Shown here: positions 34,874-43,709 of the stretch, piece by piece | Layout: each line of letters begins with the position of its first letter | Position numbering within the stretch: position 1 is the first letter of the stretch | Origin: Betaproteobacteria bacterium | GTDB taxonomy: Bacteria > Pseudomonadota > Gammaproteobacteria > Burkholderiales > SG8-39 | Direction: 5' to 3' | DNA: 64,000 bases | Assembly: GCA_004297625.1 (NCBI GenBank) | Contig: SCTY01000056.1 | Location: 1 to 64,000, forward strand | Program-made: the position numbers and the translations under genes | The notes under the pieces: model-generated | The model's database searches: none | The model's input: only the letters and a program-made list of their open reading frames with translations | What the model was told of the DNA's origin: nothing

Positions 34874-36044
34874 ACGGCTGGGTGGCCTTGGAGCGGAATA
34901 CGACCTTCGGGCGCCAGCTGGCGCCGGGGTTCATCTTCCCGGCCGCGCCCTTCTCGTACGTGTAGAGGATCGGAGCGGCTTCCTTCATCTCGCCCCACTC
35001 GGTGTACGACAGCGGCCAGGCGTAGCCGTCGATCTGGAAGCGGCCGGTGCGGATCGCGGTCGCCACGGTCTTCGGATCGGTCGACTTGGTGCTGGCGATC
35101 GACTGCGCCACCATCTTGACGATGGCGTAGCCCGAAAGCGCGTTGTTGTCGAGCAGCCGCTTGGTCGCGGCGTGATATTTGGCCGCGAGGTTCTGGTAAG
35201 CCGCGTTCTCGAAGTCGACGCACGAATAGTCGACGAAGCGGCCGTACATCAGCTCGCCGACGCGCTCGACGGTGAACTCGGTCGGGTACCACGGCCCGAT
35301 GATCTGGGCCTTCATGCCGAGCTCGATCGCCTGGCGCGTGATGGTCACGTTGCCCGGCGGGTGGCCGGTCGCGATGAGCAGCTCCGGATCCATCGCCTGC
35401 AGCTTCCTGAGATACGGTGTGAAGTCGCGCTCGGGAACCGGCGCGACCTCGATCTGCACTTTCACCCCGGGCATCGTCTTGATCTGCTTCTCGACGGCCT
35501 GGCGCAGGGCGTGGCCCCAGGCGTAGTCGGCAACGATCACGCCGACGCGCGTGTAGTGCTTGTCCTTGATGAGGCCGGCCATGTAATCGATGCTCATCGG
35601 CGCGGCCGGGAGGCAGGTCCTGAACGTATAACGGCTCTTCTTCGTCAGGATCGTGTCCGCGCCCGACATGGTGAGGAACACCGGGACCTGCTGCGCCTCG
35701 GCTTCGCGCGCCACCGCGAGTCCCACATCGCTCGAGATGATGCCGCCGGCCGCGACGATGCCCTCGCGCTCGACGAGGTACTTGAACGCGGTGACGCCCT
35801 CGTTTGCGTTGTTGCGGTCGTCGCGCTCGACGAGCTCGATCTGCCGCCCGTTGACGCCGCCCGCGGCGTTGATCTCGGAGATCGCGAGCTTCATGCCGTC
35901 GCGCACCTGGATGCCCCACGGCGTGAACGGCCCGCTCAGCGAGCTGAGAAACGCGATCTTGATGGGTTGCGCCTGGGCGACCCCCATGCTTGCCGCCACC
36001 GCAAACAGCACGGCGCCGAGCCCGATGCTCCAGCGCTTGTTCAT
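34857..36044 (-). CDS. ABC transporter substrate-binding protein (LivK/HBA-type)
   Basis: A 395-residue periplasmic binding protein of the leucine-binding type: signal peptide (residues 1-25, AQAQ), IKIAFLSSLSGPFTPWG, INAAGGVNGRQIELVERDD, then a hinge and C-terminal lobe. The family binds amino acids, amides, urea or aromatic acids; the local catabolic genes favour an aromatic or alicyclic acid. A strong ribosome site (AAGGAGGGG) lies ahead of ATG 36044. An FNR/CRP-type box is 59 bp upstream with a possible -10 TAACAT (36083-36078). Confidence 0.9.
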   Translation of the reverse strand: MNKRWSIGLGAVLFAVAASMGVAQAQPIKIAFLSSLSGPFTPWGIQVRDGMKLAISEINAAGGVNGRQIELVERDDRNNANEGVTAFKYLVEREGIVAAGGIISSDVGLAVAREAEAQQVPVFLTMSGADTILTKKSRYTFRTCLPAAPMSIDYMAGLIKDKHYTRVGVIVADYAWGHALRQAVEKQIKTMPGVKVQIEVAPVPERDFTPYLRKLQAMDPELLIATGHPPGNVTITRQAIELGMKAQIIGPWYPTEFTVERVGELMYGRFVDYSCVDFENAAYQNLAAKYHAATKRLLDNNALSGYAIVKMVAQSIASTKSTDPKTVATAIRTGRFQIDGYAWPLSYTEWGEMKEAAPILYTYEKGAAGKMNPGASWRPKVVFRSKATQPYVPGE

Positions 36045-36102
36045 GGCCTTTCCCCTCCTTTGATTGGACGTTGGATCATGTTACCGCTTTTCGGCGATTA
36101 GT

Positions 36103-36116
36103 TTGATCTAGCTCAA
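36103..36116. promoter_or_regulatory. FNR/CRP-family binding box upstream of the Liv operon
   Basis: TTGATCTAGCTCAA matches the FNR/Dnr consensus TTGATnnnnATCAA at 9 of 10 fixed positions. It is centred about 38-40 bp before the start point expected from the TAACAT hexamer, the position of a class II activator site. A nearly identical box lies at 36594-36607. Confidence 0.55.
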
Positions 36117-36118
36117 AG

Positions 36119-36571
36119 TTACCCGGGCCGCCTTAGGTACAGCTGCCGGCCGATCATCGACAAGACCACTTCGTCGTTCTGGTTGAGGAGCTCCCAGCGG
36201 AAGCGCACGTTGCCGCGCTCGGGCTTCGAGCGCGAGGGGCCCGCCTCGAGCACCGTCGAGCGAAAGCGCAGCGTGTCCCCGGGGCGCACCGGCTTCAGGA
36301 AGCGGATCTCGTCGATGCCGGGTGAGCCGACGCACGACGACTCGTTCAGATAGGCGTCGCACATGAAGCGCATCAGCACGCCGCACGATTGCCAGCCGGA
36401 GGCGATCAGCCCGCCGAAGGGCGTGCGCTTCGCCGCCTGCGGATCGACGTGATAGCGCTGCGGGTCCCATTCGCGCGCGAAGCGCACGATGTCTTCTTCC
36501 GACAGAGCGCGCGCGCCGTGCTCGAACACGCGCCCGACGCTGAAATCTTCCCAGTAATAGCGAAAGTCCAT
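36119..36571 (-). CDS. MaoC-family enoyl-CoA hydratase
   Basis: A 150-residue single hotdog hydratase 2 protein: the catalytic Asp/His pair lies in WDPQRYHVDPQAAKRTPFGG (about residues 35-54), with LIASGWQ and FLKPVRPGDTLR typical of MaoC dehydratases. Predicted R-specific hydration of enoyl-CoA or a related acid ester. It is upstream of the Liv operon on the same strand, separated by 74 bp holding an FNR-type box. Confidence 0.88.
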   Translation of the reverse strand: MDFRYYWEDFSVGRVFEHGARALSEEDIVRFAREWDPQRYHVDPQAAKRTPFGGLIASGWQSCGVLMRFMCDAYLNESSCVGSPGIDEIRFLKPVRPGDTLRFRSTVLEAGPSRSKPERGNVRFRWELLNQNDEVVLSMIGRQLYLRRPG

Positions 36572-36593
36572 CTCGTATTGTTGCGCGGATTGG

Positions 36594-36607
36594 TTGATCT
36601 ATCTCAA
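36594..36607. promoter_or_regulatory. FNR/CRP-family binding box between divergent MaoC and amidohydrolase genes
   Basis: TTGATCTATCTCAA matches TTGATnnnnATCAA at 9 of 10 fixed positions with the same single deviation (C for A) as the box at 36103. It is 23 bp from the MaoC start and 56 bp from the amidohydrolase start. The position suits control of the rightward operon better than activation of MaoC, though no clear -10 is seen. Confidence 0.5.
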
Positions 36608-36662
36608 ACGTTTCACGCGGCTGTGCTGGCAGGGTGCTTCATCCCCAGCAAAGTGGAGCCGT

Positions 36663-37505
36663 ATGGCCATCGATTTTCATTGCAATCTATTCACGCCGGA
36701 GTCGATCCGCAAGAACTGGTTCGGCGCGCCCGAGATGCTGCGCCTCATCAAGTGGTGGAAGATGGAAGACCGCGTCCAGGGAAAAACGCTCGCGGAGTTC
36801 ATCGAGCTCATGGATCGCGCCGGCTGCGACAAGGTGCTGGTGCCCGCCATCCGCATGTTCTCCTACAAGGAGAAGACGCTGGTCTGGGACATCACCGAGG
36901 AGGAAGTGCTCGAGACGGTGAGGCAGTCGAACGGCCGCGTCGTCGGCCTCGCGGGCTTCAATCCGTTCAAGGGCATGCACAGCGTGCGGCAGGTGGAGAA
37001 GGCGGTGCGCGAGTACGGCTTCAAGGGCTGCTACGTGCATCCGTACGGCTGGGGGCTGCCGCTCAACGACCGCAAGTTCTACCCGCTCTACACGAAATGC
37101 GCCGAGCTCGGCGTGCCGGTGTCGATGCAGGTGGGCCATTCGGCCGAGCACATGCCGAACAAGTACGGCCGCCCGATCCATCTCGACGACATCGCGCTCG
37201 ATTTCCCCGAGCTGAAGGTGATCGGCGCGCACACCGGCTGGCCGTGGACCGAGGAGATGATCTCGCTCGCCTGGAAGCACGAGAACGTCTATCTCGGCAT
37301 CGATGCCCACCATCCCAAATACCTGGAGCCATCGCTCCTGCACTTCATGAAGACACGCGGACAGAACAAGGTGCTCTGGGGCACCAACTACCCGGCGGTG
37401 ATGCACGAAGAAGCGATCCGGGTGATCCGCACCGATCTCGGCTTGAGCGAGAAGGTCGCCGAGAAAATCCTGCACGGCAACGCGGCGAGGGTCTATGGCC
37501 TCTGA
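36663..37505 (+). CDS. Amidohydrolase-2 fold protein with altered metal ligands
   Basis: A 280-residue TIM-barrel protein of the ACMSD/resorcylate decarboxylase group. The usual HxH after the first strand reads HCN (His6, Asn8 in IDFHCNLF), and the usual Asp near the end reads Asn242 (VLWGTNYPAV). Other conserved histidines (His126, His159, His190 in GAHTGWPW) remain. Two of the standard metal ligands are thus replaced, so metal use and activity may differ from classical members. It heads the operon with thiolase, hydratase, two UbiD decarboxylases and an acyl-CoA dehydrogenase. Confidence 0.85.
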   Translation: MAIDFHCNLFTPESIRKNWFGAPEMLRLIKWWKMEDRVQGKTLAEFIELMDRAGCDKVLVPAIRMFSYKEKTLVWDITEEEVLETVRQSNGRVVGLAGFNPFKGMHSVRQVEKAVREYGFKGCYVHPYGWGLPLNDRKFYPLYTKCAELGVPVSMQVGHSAEHMPNKYGRPIHLDDIALDFPELKVIGAHTGWPWTEEMISLAWKHENVYLGIDAHHPKYLEPSLLHFMKTRGQNKVLWGTNYPAVMHEEAIRVIRTDLGLSEKVAEKILHGNAARVYGL

Positions 37506-38664
37506 CATCGTGGTGGTGGGCGCTGCGCGCACGCCGATCGGCGCCTTCGGCGGGAGCCTGCGCGACATGGCGGTCTACGACCTGGGCGCGATCGCGATCC
37601 GCGCCGCGCTCGAGCGCGCCGCGATTCCAGCGCCGCTCATCGACCAGGTGATCTACGGCAACTGCCGCCAGGCGGGCAACGGACCCAATCCCGCGCGCAC
37701 CGCGTCGGTACGCGGCGGCATTCCCGCCGCGGCGCCGGTTTTCACCGTGAACATGGCCTGCCCGTCGGCGATGAAGACGGTGATGCTCGCGGCGCGCGAG
37801 CTCGCGGCCGGCGAAGCGAAGTTCATTCTCGCCGGCGGCATGGAGTCCATGAGCACCATGCCCTACCTCCTCAAGGGCGCGCGCTGGGAAGGCTTCAAGT
37901 CGGGCGACAAGACCCTCTCCGACAGCTGGTCCGACACCGTCGACCCGCTGTGCGGCTTCGGCATGGGCATGACCGCGGAAAACCTGGTGCAGAAGTACAG
38001 CCTCACACGCGCGGAGCAGGACGCCTTTGCGCTCGAGTCGCAGCGCAAGGCCGCCGCCGCGCGGGCAGCGGGCTGCTTTGATTCCGAGATTGTTTCCGTT
38101 CCTCTCGAAAAAGCGCAGTTCTCGGCGGACGAGGCCATAAGGCCTGAATCGACTCCCGAAAAACTGGCCAAGTTGCGGGCGGTGTTCAAGAAGGACGGCA
38201 CGGTGACCGCCGGCAACGCCTGCACCATGGGCGATGCCGCCTGCGCGCTCGTCGTCACCACGCGGGCGCATGCGGCAGCGCATGGGCTAAAGCCGCTGTT
38301 CTCCATCGTCGGTTCGGCGGAAGCCGCCGTCGAGCCCGCGACGATGGGCGAAGGCCCCGGCGTCAGCATCCCGCGCGCGCTCGCGCGCGCGGACCTCAAG
38401 CTCGCCGACATGGATGCGATCGAGGTGAACGAGGCCTTCGCCGCGCAGATGCTCGCCAACGAGCGGGTGCTGAAATGGGATCGCGCCAAGGTCAACCGCT
38501 TCGGCGGCGCCATCGCGCTCGGGCATCCGACCGGCTTTTCCGGCGGGCGCCTCCTGATCACGCTCGATAACGTGCTGCGGCGCACGGGCGGCGAGCTCGG
38601 CGTCGCGGCCATCTGCGGCGGCGGCGGCGTGACCACCGCGGTGGTCATCCGACGCGAGTCATGA
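37495..38664 (+). CDS. Thiolase family acyltransferase
   Basis: A 389-residue thiolase with nucleophile Cys in VNMACPSAMK (about residue 89), the NEAFA motif, His in GHPTGFSGGR and second Cys in AAICGGGGVTT. Motif wording deviates from acetyl-CoA acetyltransferases (CGSG, GHPLGASG, CIGGGQG), so the acyl substrate is probably unusual. It cleaves a 3-oxoacyl-CoA to acetyl-CoA and a shorter ester. It overlaps the amidohydrolase gene by 11 nt and the hydratase by ATGA. Confidence 0.88.
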   Translation: MASDIVVVGAARTPIGAFGGSLRDMAVYDLGAIAIRAALERAAIPAPLIDQVIYGNCRQAGNGPNPARTASVRGGIPAAAPVFTVNMACPSAMKTVMLAARELAAGEAKFILAGGMESMSTMPYLLKGARWEGFKSGDKTLSDSWSDTVDPLCGFGMGMTAENLVQKYSLTRAEQDAFALESQRKAAAARAAGCFDSEIVSVPLEKAQFSADEAIRPESTPEKLAKLRAVFKKDGTVTAGNACTMGDAACALVVTTRAHAAAHGLKPLFSIVGSAEAAVEPATMGEGPGVSIPRALARADLKLADMDAIEVNEAFAAQMLANERVLKWDRAKVNRFGGAIALGHPTGFSGGRLLITLDNVLRRTGGELGVAAICGGGGVTTAVVIRRES

Positions 38665-39407
38665 GTGCAATCAATCTAGAAAAAAGAGGCGACCGGGTCG
38701 CCCTGCTGACGCTCAACCGCCCGCAGGCGATGAACGCCATCGACCGCGCCATGGCGCGCGCGCTGCGCGCGGCGATCGCCGATGTGGAAGCCGACGAATC
38801 GATCGACGTTCTCGTGCTGACCGGAGCGGGCGAGCGCGGCTTTTGCGCGGGCGTGGATCTCAAGGAGCGCACGCGGCTCACGGACGCCGAGGCGGCCGCC
38901 TACCGCGCCGAAGAGCTCTTTCCCATGTACCGCGAGCTCGACGCCCGCTCGAAGCCCGCGCTCGCCGCGGTCTTCGGCCATACGCTCGCGGGCGGCTTCG
39001 AGCTAGCGCTCGCCTGCGACCTGATCGTCGCTGCCGAAGACGCAAGCTTCGGGCTGCCCGAGGTGAAATGGGGCCTCATCCCGGCGGCGGGCGGCTGCCG
39101 CAAGCTGCCCGCGCTCATCGGCGCGGCGCGCGCCAAGGAGCTCATTCTTACCGCGAAGACGATTTCCGCCGAGGAGGCGCTACGCCTCGGCATGATTAAT
39201 AGGGTCGTGAAAAAAGACGAGCTTCTGCCTGCGGCGCGCGAGCTCGCACGGCAGATTTTGCAGAACAACCAGCCGGCGGTGCGCGGCGCAAAGCGCTGCA
39301 TCGACGAGGCGGTCGATGCGCGCGCGGCGTGCGCCTTCGATCTGGAGGTTGCCAATCGCTGTTACACCACGAGGGATCTCACACCATGGAAAGAGCGAGG
39401 GTCATAG
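38661..39407 (+). CDS. Enoyl-CoA hydratase/isomerase family protein
   Basis: A 248-residue crotonase-fold enzyme with oxyanion segments FCAGVDLKERT and GHTLAGGFELALACDL. Both hydratase glutamates appear present (Glu in GGFELA and FGLPEVKWGL), supporting true hydratase activity. Coupled to the thiolase (ATGA) and overlapping the first UbiD gene by 22 nt. Confidence 0.9.
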   Translation: MSAINLEKRGDRVALLTLNRPQAMNAIDRAMARALRAAIADVEADESIDVLVLTGAGERGFCAGVDLKERTRLTDAEAAAYRAEELFPMYRELDARSKPALAAVFGHTLAGGFELALACDLIVAAEDASFGLPEVKWGLIPAAGGCRKLPALIGAARAKELILTAKTISAEEALRLGMINRVVKKDELLPAARELARQILQNNQPAVRGAKRCIDEAVDARAACAFDLEVANRCYTTRDLTPWKERGS

Positions 39408-40876
39408 GCATCAAGAGCCTGGCGGACTGGATGCGCGTCGTCGAGTCGGTGGGCGAGCTCAAGCGCATCAAGGCGAAAGTGGATTGGGACCTGGAGATGT
39501 CCACCATCGCCTACCTCAACGGCAAGAAGGTGGGCGGGCCGGCGCTGCTCTTCGAGAACATCGAGGGCCATCCCGGCGGCCGGCTGCTCTTCAATCCGTT
39601 CGGCTCGAGCCTCAACCGCGTGGCCATCTCGATCCGCGAGGAGCCCGGCCGGGCGCCTCTCGACCTGGTGCGCGTGCTCGGCGACAAGATGAAGCGGCGC
39701 ATCGCGCCGGTTAGCGTGAAGGCGTCCGACGCGCCGGTGAACGAGAACATGGAAACCGGCGACGCGGTGGATGTGACGAAGTTCCCCGCGCCGAAGATGT
39801 GGCCGCTCGACGGCGGGCGCTACCTCGGCACCGGGGATTCGGTGATCACCATGAACCCGGAGGATGGCCGCATCAACCTCGGCACCTACCGGCAGATGGT
39901 GCAGGGACCGAAGCAGGTCGGCTTCTACGCTTCGCCCGGCAAGGATGCGACGCTCGACCGCACGCGCTGGTGGGCGCAAGGCAAGCCGGCCCCGGTCGCC
40001 GCGGCGTACGGCATCGACCCGCTGCTTTTCCTCGCCTCTTCCACTTCGTTTCCGAAGGATGTCTCGGAATATGAATTCGCCGGCGGCATCAACGGCGCGC
40101 CGATCGAGGTGTTCAAGAGCGACCTCACCGGCCTCGTGCTGCCGGCGCACGCCGAGATCATCATCGAGGGCTTCTCCTATCCCGACAAGACGGCGCCCGA
40201 AGGCCCGTTCGGCGAGTTCACCGGCTATTACGGCCGGCCCGGCGGCCCGACGCCGTGCATCGAGATCAAGGCGATCCGCTACCGCAGCAATCCGATCGTC
40301 ACCAGCGCGCTGATGGCCGACGGCTGGTCGAACGAAGCCGGCCTGATGTGGGGCATGGCGAAGGCGGCGCGCGTTTGGGCCGACCTCAACGCGATGGGCG
40401 TGCCCGGCATCTGCGGCGTCTGGTCGCCGCCGGAAGCCGCCGGCTGGGGCATGACCGTGGTGTCGGTGAAGCAGCAATACGCCGGCCATGCCGCGCAGGT
40501 CGGGGCGCTTGCCGCGCAGTGCATGGGGGGAGCGTACTTCACCAAGTACGTGGTGGTGGTGGACGACGACGTCGATCCCACGAGCCTCGGCGAAGTCGTG
40601 TGGGCGATGACCACGCGCTCGCGTCCGGCGCATTCCATCGACATCCTGCGCGAAACCTGGAGCACCTATCTCGATCCGAGCCAGAACCCGCCCGAGATCC
40701 GGCCGTGGGGCTCCAAGTGCATCATCAACGCCTGCAAGGAATACAAGTACATCAATAGCTTTTCGCGCCGCAATCTGCTGAAGCAGGAGGTCTACGACTC
40801 GGTGTGCGCCCGGTGGAAGGAGCTCGGCTTCGAGGAGGAAGCGCCGAAGGTCACGAATTTCGAATCTCATGAATAA
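39386..40876 (+). CDS. UbiD family decarboxylase (first of a tandem pair)
   Basis: A 496-residue UbiD-fold enzyme. Conserved pieces are MWPLDGGRYLGTGDSVIT (about 150-167), VSEYEFAGGINGAPIEV, EGPFGEFTGYYGRPGGP with the catalytic Glu region, and KQQYAGHAAQVGALAAQ. UbiD enzymes use prenylated FMN to decarboxylate (or carboxylate) unsaturated or aromatic acids or CoA esters. No prenyltransferase (UbiX) gene is in the window. ATG 39386 is chosen for the family N-terminus (LADWMRVVESVGELKRI). Confidence 0.9.
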   Translation: MERARVIGIKSLADWMRVVESVGELKRIKAKVDWDLEMSTIAYLNGKKVGGPALLFENIEGHPGGRLLFNPFGSSLNRVAISIREEPGRAPLDLVRVLGDKMKRRIAPVSVKASDAPVNENMETGDAVDVTKFPAPKMWPLDGGRYLGTGDSVITMNPEDGRINLGTYRQMVQGPKQVGFYASPGKDATLDRTRWWAQGKPAPVAAAYGIDPLLFLASSTSFPKDVSEYEFAGGINGAPIEVFKSDLTGLVLPAHAEIIIEGFSYPDKTAPEGPFGEFTGYYGRPGGPTPCIEIKAIRYRSNPIVTSALMADGWSNEAGLMWGMAKAARVWADLNAMGVPGICGVWSPPEAAGWGMTVVSVKQQYAGHAAQVGALAAQCMGGAYFTKYVVVVDDDVDPTSLGEVVWAMTTRSRPAHSIDILRETWSTYLDPSQNPPEIRPWGSKCIINACKEYKYINSFSRRNLLKQEVYDSVCARWKELGFEEEAPKVTNFESHE

Positions 40877-42431
40877 AAAAGCAAAACCGATTCAGGACTT
40901 GCGGCAGTGGCTGGCGCACGTCGAGGCGCTCGGCGAGCTGGTGCGCGTCAAGCAGGCGGTGGACCGCGACGAGGAGATGAGCGGCATCTCCTATCTCCTC
41001 GCGAAGCAGACGCCTTCGCCCGCGGTGCTTTTCGAGCGCGCGAAGGGCTTCGACAAGAGCGCCATCGGCGCGCAGTTGCTCTGGAACATCCTCGGGCCGA
41101 GCAAGAAGCGGGTCGCGCTCACGCTCGAGGAGCCGTCCGAGACGCCGACGCTCGAGCTCATCCGGCGCGTGAAGGACAAGCTCAAGCGGCGCCTGCCGCC
41201 GCGCGAAGTGGCGCGCGACAAGGCGCCGGTGTACGAGAACACGATCCGGGGAAGCAAGATCGACCTGAACCAGCTCCCCATCCCGCGGCACTGGCCGCTC
41301 GACGGCGGGCGCTACGCCGGCACCGGCGATGCGGTGATCACTCGCGACCCGGACAGCGGCTACCTCAACATCGGCACGTACCGCATGATGCAGCAGGGCA
41401 AATCGCAGACCGGGCTTTACCTGTCGCCCGGCAAGGATGCGCGCCTGCACATCACGCGCGCATGGCAGCGCGGCAAGCCGATCCATGTGGCGGCCGCCTG
41501 GGGAATCGATCCGCTGTTCATGCTGGTCGGCTCGCAGACGTTCCCGAAGAACGTCTCGGAATACGAGTTCGCCGGCGGCATCAAGGGCGAGCCGGTTCCG
41601 GTGGTGCGCGGCACGACGACCGATTTGCTGCTGCCCGCCAACGCCGAGCTGGTGATCGAGGGCATCATCAAGCCCAATTCGGTGAAAGCCGAGGGGCCGT
41701 TCGGCGAGTTTCCGGGCTATTACGGTCGCCCCGAGGCGGGCTGCCCGCTCGTCGACATCACCGCGGTGCATTACCGCTCCAGGCCGATCCTCACCAACGC
41801 GCTCATGGCGGATTACCCATCGTGCGAGCAAAGCGGGTTTTTCTCCATCATCCGCTCGGCGAAGATCTGGGACGACCTCGACAAGCTCGGCATTCCGGGC
41901 ATCGCGGGCGTCTATTCGCACCCCGCGGCCGCCGGCGGCTTCGGCATGACGGTGATCAGCATGGAGCAGCGCTATGCCGGCCATGCCGCGCAGGTGCTCG
42001 CGCTCGCCGCGCAGGTGCCCGGCGGCGCCTACTACACCAAGTGGATCATCGCGGTCGACGAGGACGTCGATCCCACCGACACGGACCAGGTGATCTGGGC
42101 AATGGCAAGCCGCTGCAATCCCGTCGACGACATCGACATCCTGCGCAATACCTGGAGCACCTGGCTCGATCCCACGCAAAACCCGCCCGAAAAGCGCCCC
42201 TACGGATCGAAATGCCTCATCAACGCGTGCAAGGAGCACCGCAATTTGCCGGTGTTCTCCAAGCGCACCACGCTGAGAAAGCCGGTCTACGAGCGCATCG
42301 CCGGCCGCTGGACCGGGCTCGGGCTTCCCGGCGCTGTTCCGGAAATTTCCGTTTTCGAGGGCGAAACGCGCACCGTGTACCACGAGCTCGGCGGCTTCGA
42401 GCCGGGGAGCAAGCCGAAGAAAAAAGCATGA
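40869..42431 (+). CDS. UbiD family decarboxylase (second of a tandem pair)
   Basis: A 520-residue UbiD-fold protein sharing every main motif with the gene before it: HWPLDGGRYAGTGDAVIT, VSEYEFAGGIKGEPVPV, EGPFGEFPGYYGRPEAG and EQRYAGHAAQVLALAAQ. The pair looks like an old duplication. It has an extra C-terminal tail (VYHELGGFEPGSKPKKKA). The two may form a hetero-oligomer or act on different intermediates, for example an aromatic acyl-CoA. It overlaps its neighbour genes at both ends by 4-8 nt. Confidence 0.9.
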   Translation: MNKKAKPIQDLRQWLAHVEALGELVRVKQAVDRDEEMSGISYLLAKQTPSPAVLFERAKGFDKSAIGAQLLWNILGPSKKRVALTLEEPSETPTLELIRRVKDKLKRRLPPREVARDKAPVYENTIRGSKIDLNQLPIPRHWPLDGGRYAGTGDAVITRDPDSGYLNIGTYRMMQQGKSQTGLYLSPGKDARLHITRAWQRGKPIHVAAAWGIDPLFMLVGSQTFPKNVSEYEFAGGIKGEPVPVVRGTTTDLLLPANAELVIEGIIKPNSVKAEGPFGEFPGYYGRPEAGCPLVDITAVHYRSRPILTNALMADYPSCEQSGFFSIIRSAKIWDDLDKLGIPGIAGVYSHPAAAGGFGMTVISMEQRYAGHAAQVLALAAQVPGGAYYTKWIIAVDEDVDPTDTDQVIWAMASRCNPVDDIDILRNTWSTWLDPTQNPPEKRPYGSKCLINACKEHRNLPVFSKRTTLRKPVYERIAGRWTGLGLPGAVPEISVFEGETRTVYHELGGFEPGSKPKKKA

Positions 42432-43588
42432 ACTTCACCCTCAGCGAAGAGCAAAAGCTGCTGCAGGAGACCGCGCGGCGCTTCGCGCAGCAGGAACTTC
42501 CCGTATTGGCCCGGGAATTGGAAGCCGACGATCGGCCCGTAGATGCGAAATGGATGAAAACCTACGCCGAGATGGGCTTCTTCGGCATCAATGTGCCCGA
42601 GGCGTACGGCGGGCAGGGGATGGGGCATCTCGAGGCGGTGCTGGTGCTCGAGGAGCTGGCGAAGATCTCCTCGGCGGTGGCGATGCCGGTGTTCGAGGGC
42701 AACTTCGGCCCGATGGCGGTGCTCGTGCATTTCGCGCCCGAGGCGCTGAAGCGCCGCCTGCTGCCGCAGGTATGCGCCGGAAAACTGCTGATCGCGGTCA
42801 GCATGTCCGAGCCCGACGCCGGAACCGCGCTCACCGATCTCAAGACGCGCGCTCAAGTCCAAAAAAATAAAATAATTGTTAATGGGACGAAGCGATGGTG
42901 TTCCGGTGCAGGCCATGCGCAGGGCTACCTCGTGTACTGTCGCCTGTCCGACGCCCCGGGCGCTGGCGGCATCGGCGCGGTGTACGTCGAGAAGGGCACC
43001 CAGGGCTTCAGCTTCGGCAAGCGCGAGGAGCTCATGGGCTTCCGCGGCATCGAGACCGCCGACATGTTCTTCGACAACGTCGAGCTGCCCGCGGAAAACG
43101 TCGTGCTTCCCGCGGGCAGCTTCGGCAAGCTGATGTCGGCGTTCAACCTCGAGCGCTGCGGCAACACCACCATGTCCCTTGGCGTGGCGGCCGGCGCGCT
43201 CGACTACGCGCTCGGCTACGTGCAGGAGCGCAAGCAGTTCGGCAAGCCGATCGTCGACTTCCAGGCGGTGCAGTTGAAGCTCGCCGAGATGGCGCTCAAG
43301 GTCGAGGCGTCGCGCCTGCTGCTCTACCGGGCGGTGTCGAACGCGGGGCAGGGCCTGCCCACGGTGCTCGAGAGCGCGATGGCGAAATGCTTCGCCAACG
43401 AGATCGTGCGCGAGGTCGCCGGGGCCGCGATGCAGCTCATGGGCGGCTACGGCTACAGCAAGCAGTTCGACATGGAGCGCCGCCTGCGCGACGCCTGGGG
43501 CTGGGGCATCGCGGGCGGCACCATCGACGTGCAGAAGGTGAACATCGCCTCGGCGCTCGTCGGCCGGCGCTTCGACCAGCGCCGCTGA
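42428..43588 (+). CDS. Acyl-CoA dehydrogenase with the alternative catalytic base
   Basis: A 386-residue acyl-CoA dehydrogenase: FGINVPEAYGGQGM, SMSEPDAGTALTDL, ERKQFGKPIVDFQAVQ and QLMGGYGYSK. At the canonical base position the sequence reads GIAGGTIDVQ (Gly363 where most have Glu), but Glu242 in FNLERCGNT sits at the isovaleryl/long-chain-type position. This suggests an active enzyme with branched, cyclic or aromatic substrates. Last gene of the UbiD operon. ATGA overlap with UbiD. Confidence 0.88.
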   Translation: MNFTLSEEQKLLQETARRFAQQELPVLARELEADDRPVDAKWMKTYAEMGFFGINVPEAYGGQGMGHLEAVLVLEELAKISSAVAMPVFEGNFGPMAVLVHFAPEALKRRLLPQVCAGKLLIAVSMSEPDAGTALTDLKTRAQVQKNKIIVNGTKRWCSGAGHAQGYLVYCRLSDAPGAGGIGAVYVEKGTQGFSFGKREELMGFRGIETADMFFDNVELPAENVVLPAGSFGKLMSAFNLERCGNTTMSLGVAAGALDYALGYVQERKQFGKPIVDFQAVQLKLAEMALKVEASRLLLYRAVSNAGQGLPTVLESAMAKCFANEIVREVAGAAMQLMGGYGYSKQFDMERRLRDAWGWGIAGGTIDVQKVNIASALVGRRFDQRR

Positions 43589-43709
43589 CCGAGCCCGGAG
43601 TGGAATGCGCGCAGGCGCTTTTCGATCCGCTGCTCGGCGGGCGCGTCCAGCGTGCCGAGATAGGGTTCTATCGCGAGCTAATGGCGCATCGCCCCGGCGG
43701 CGTCATCGC

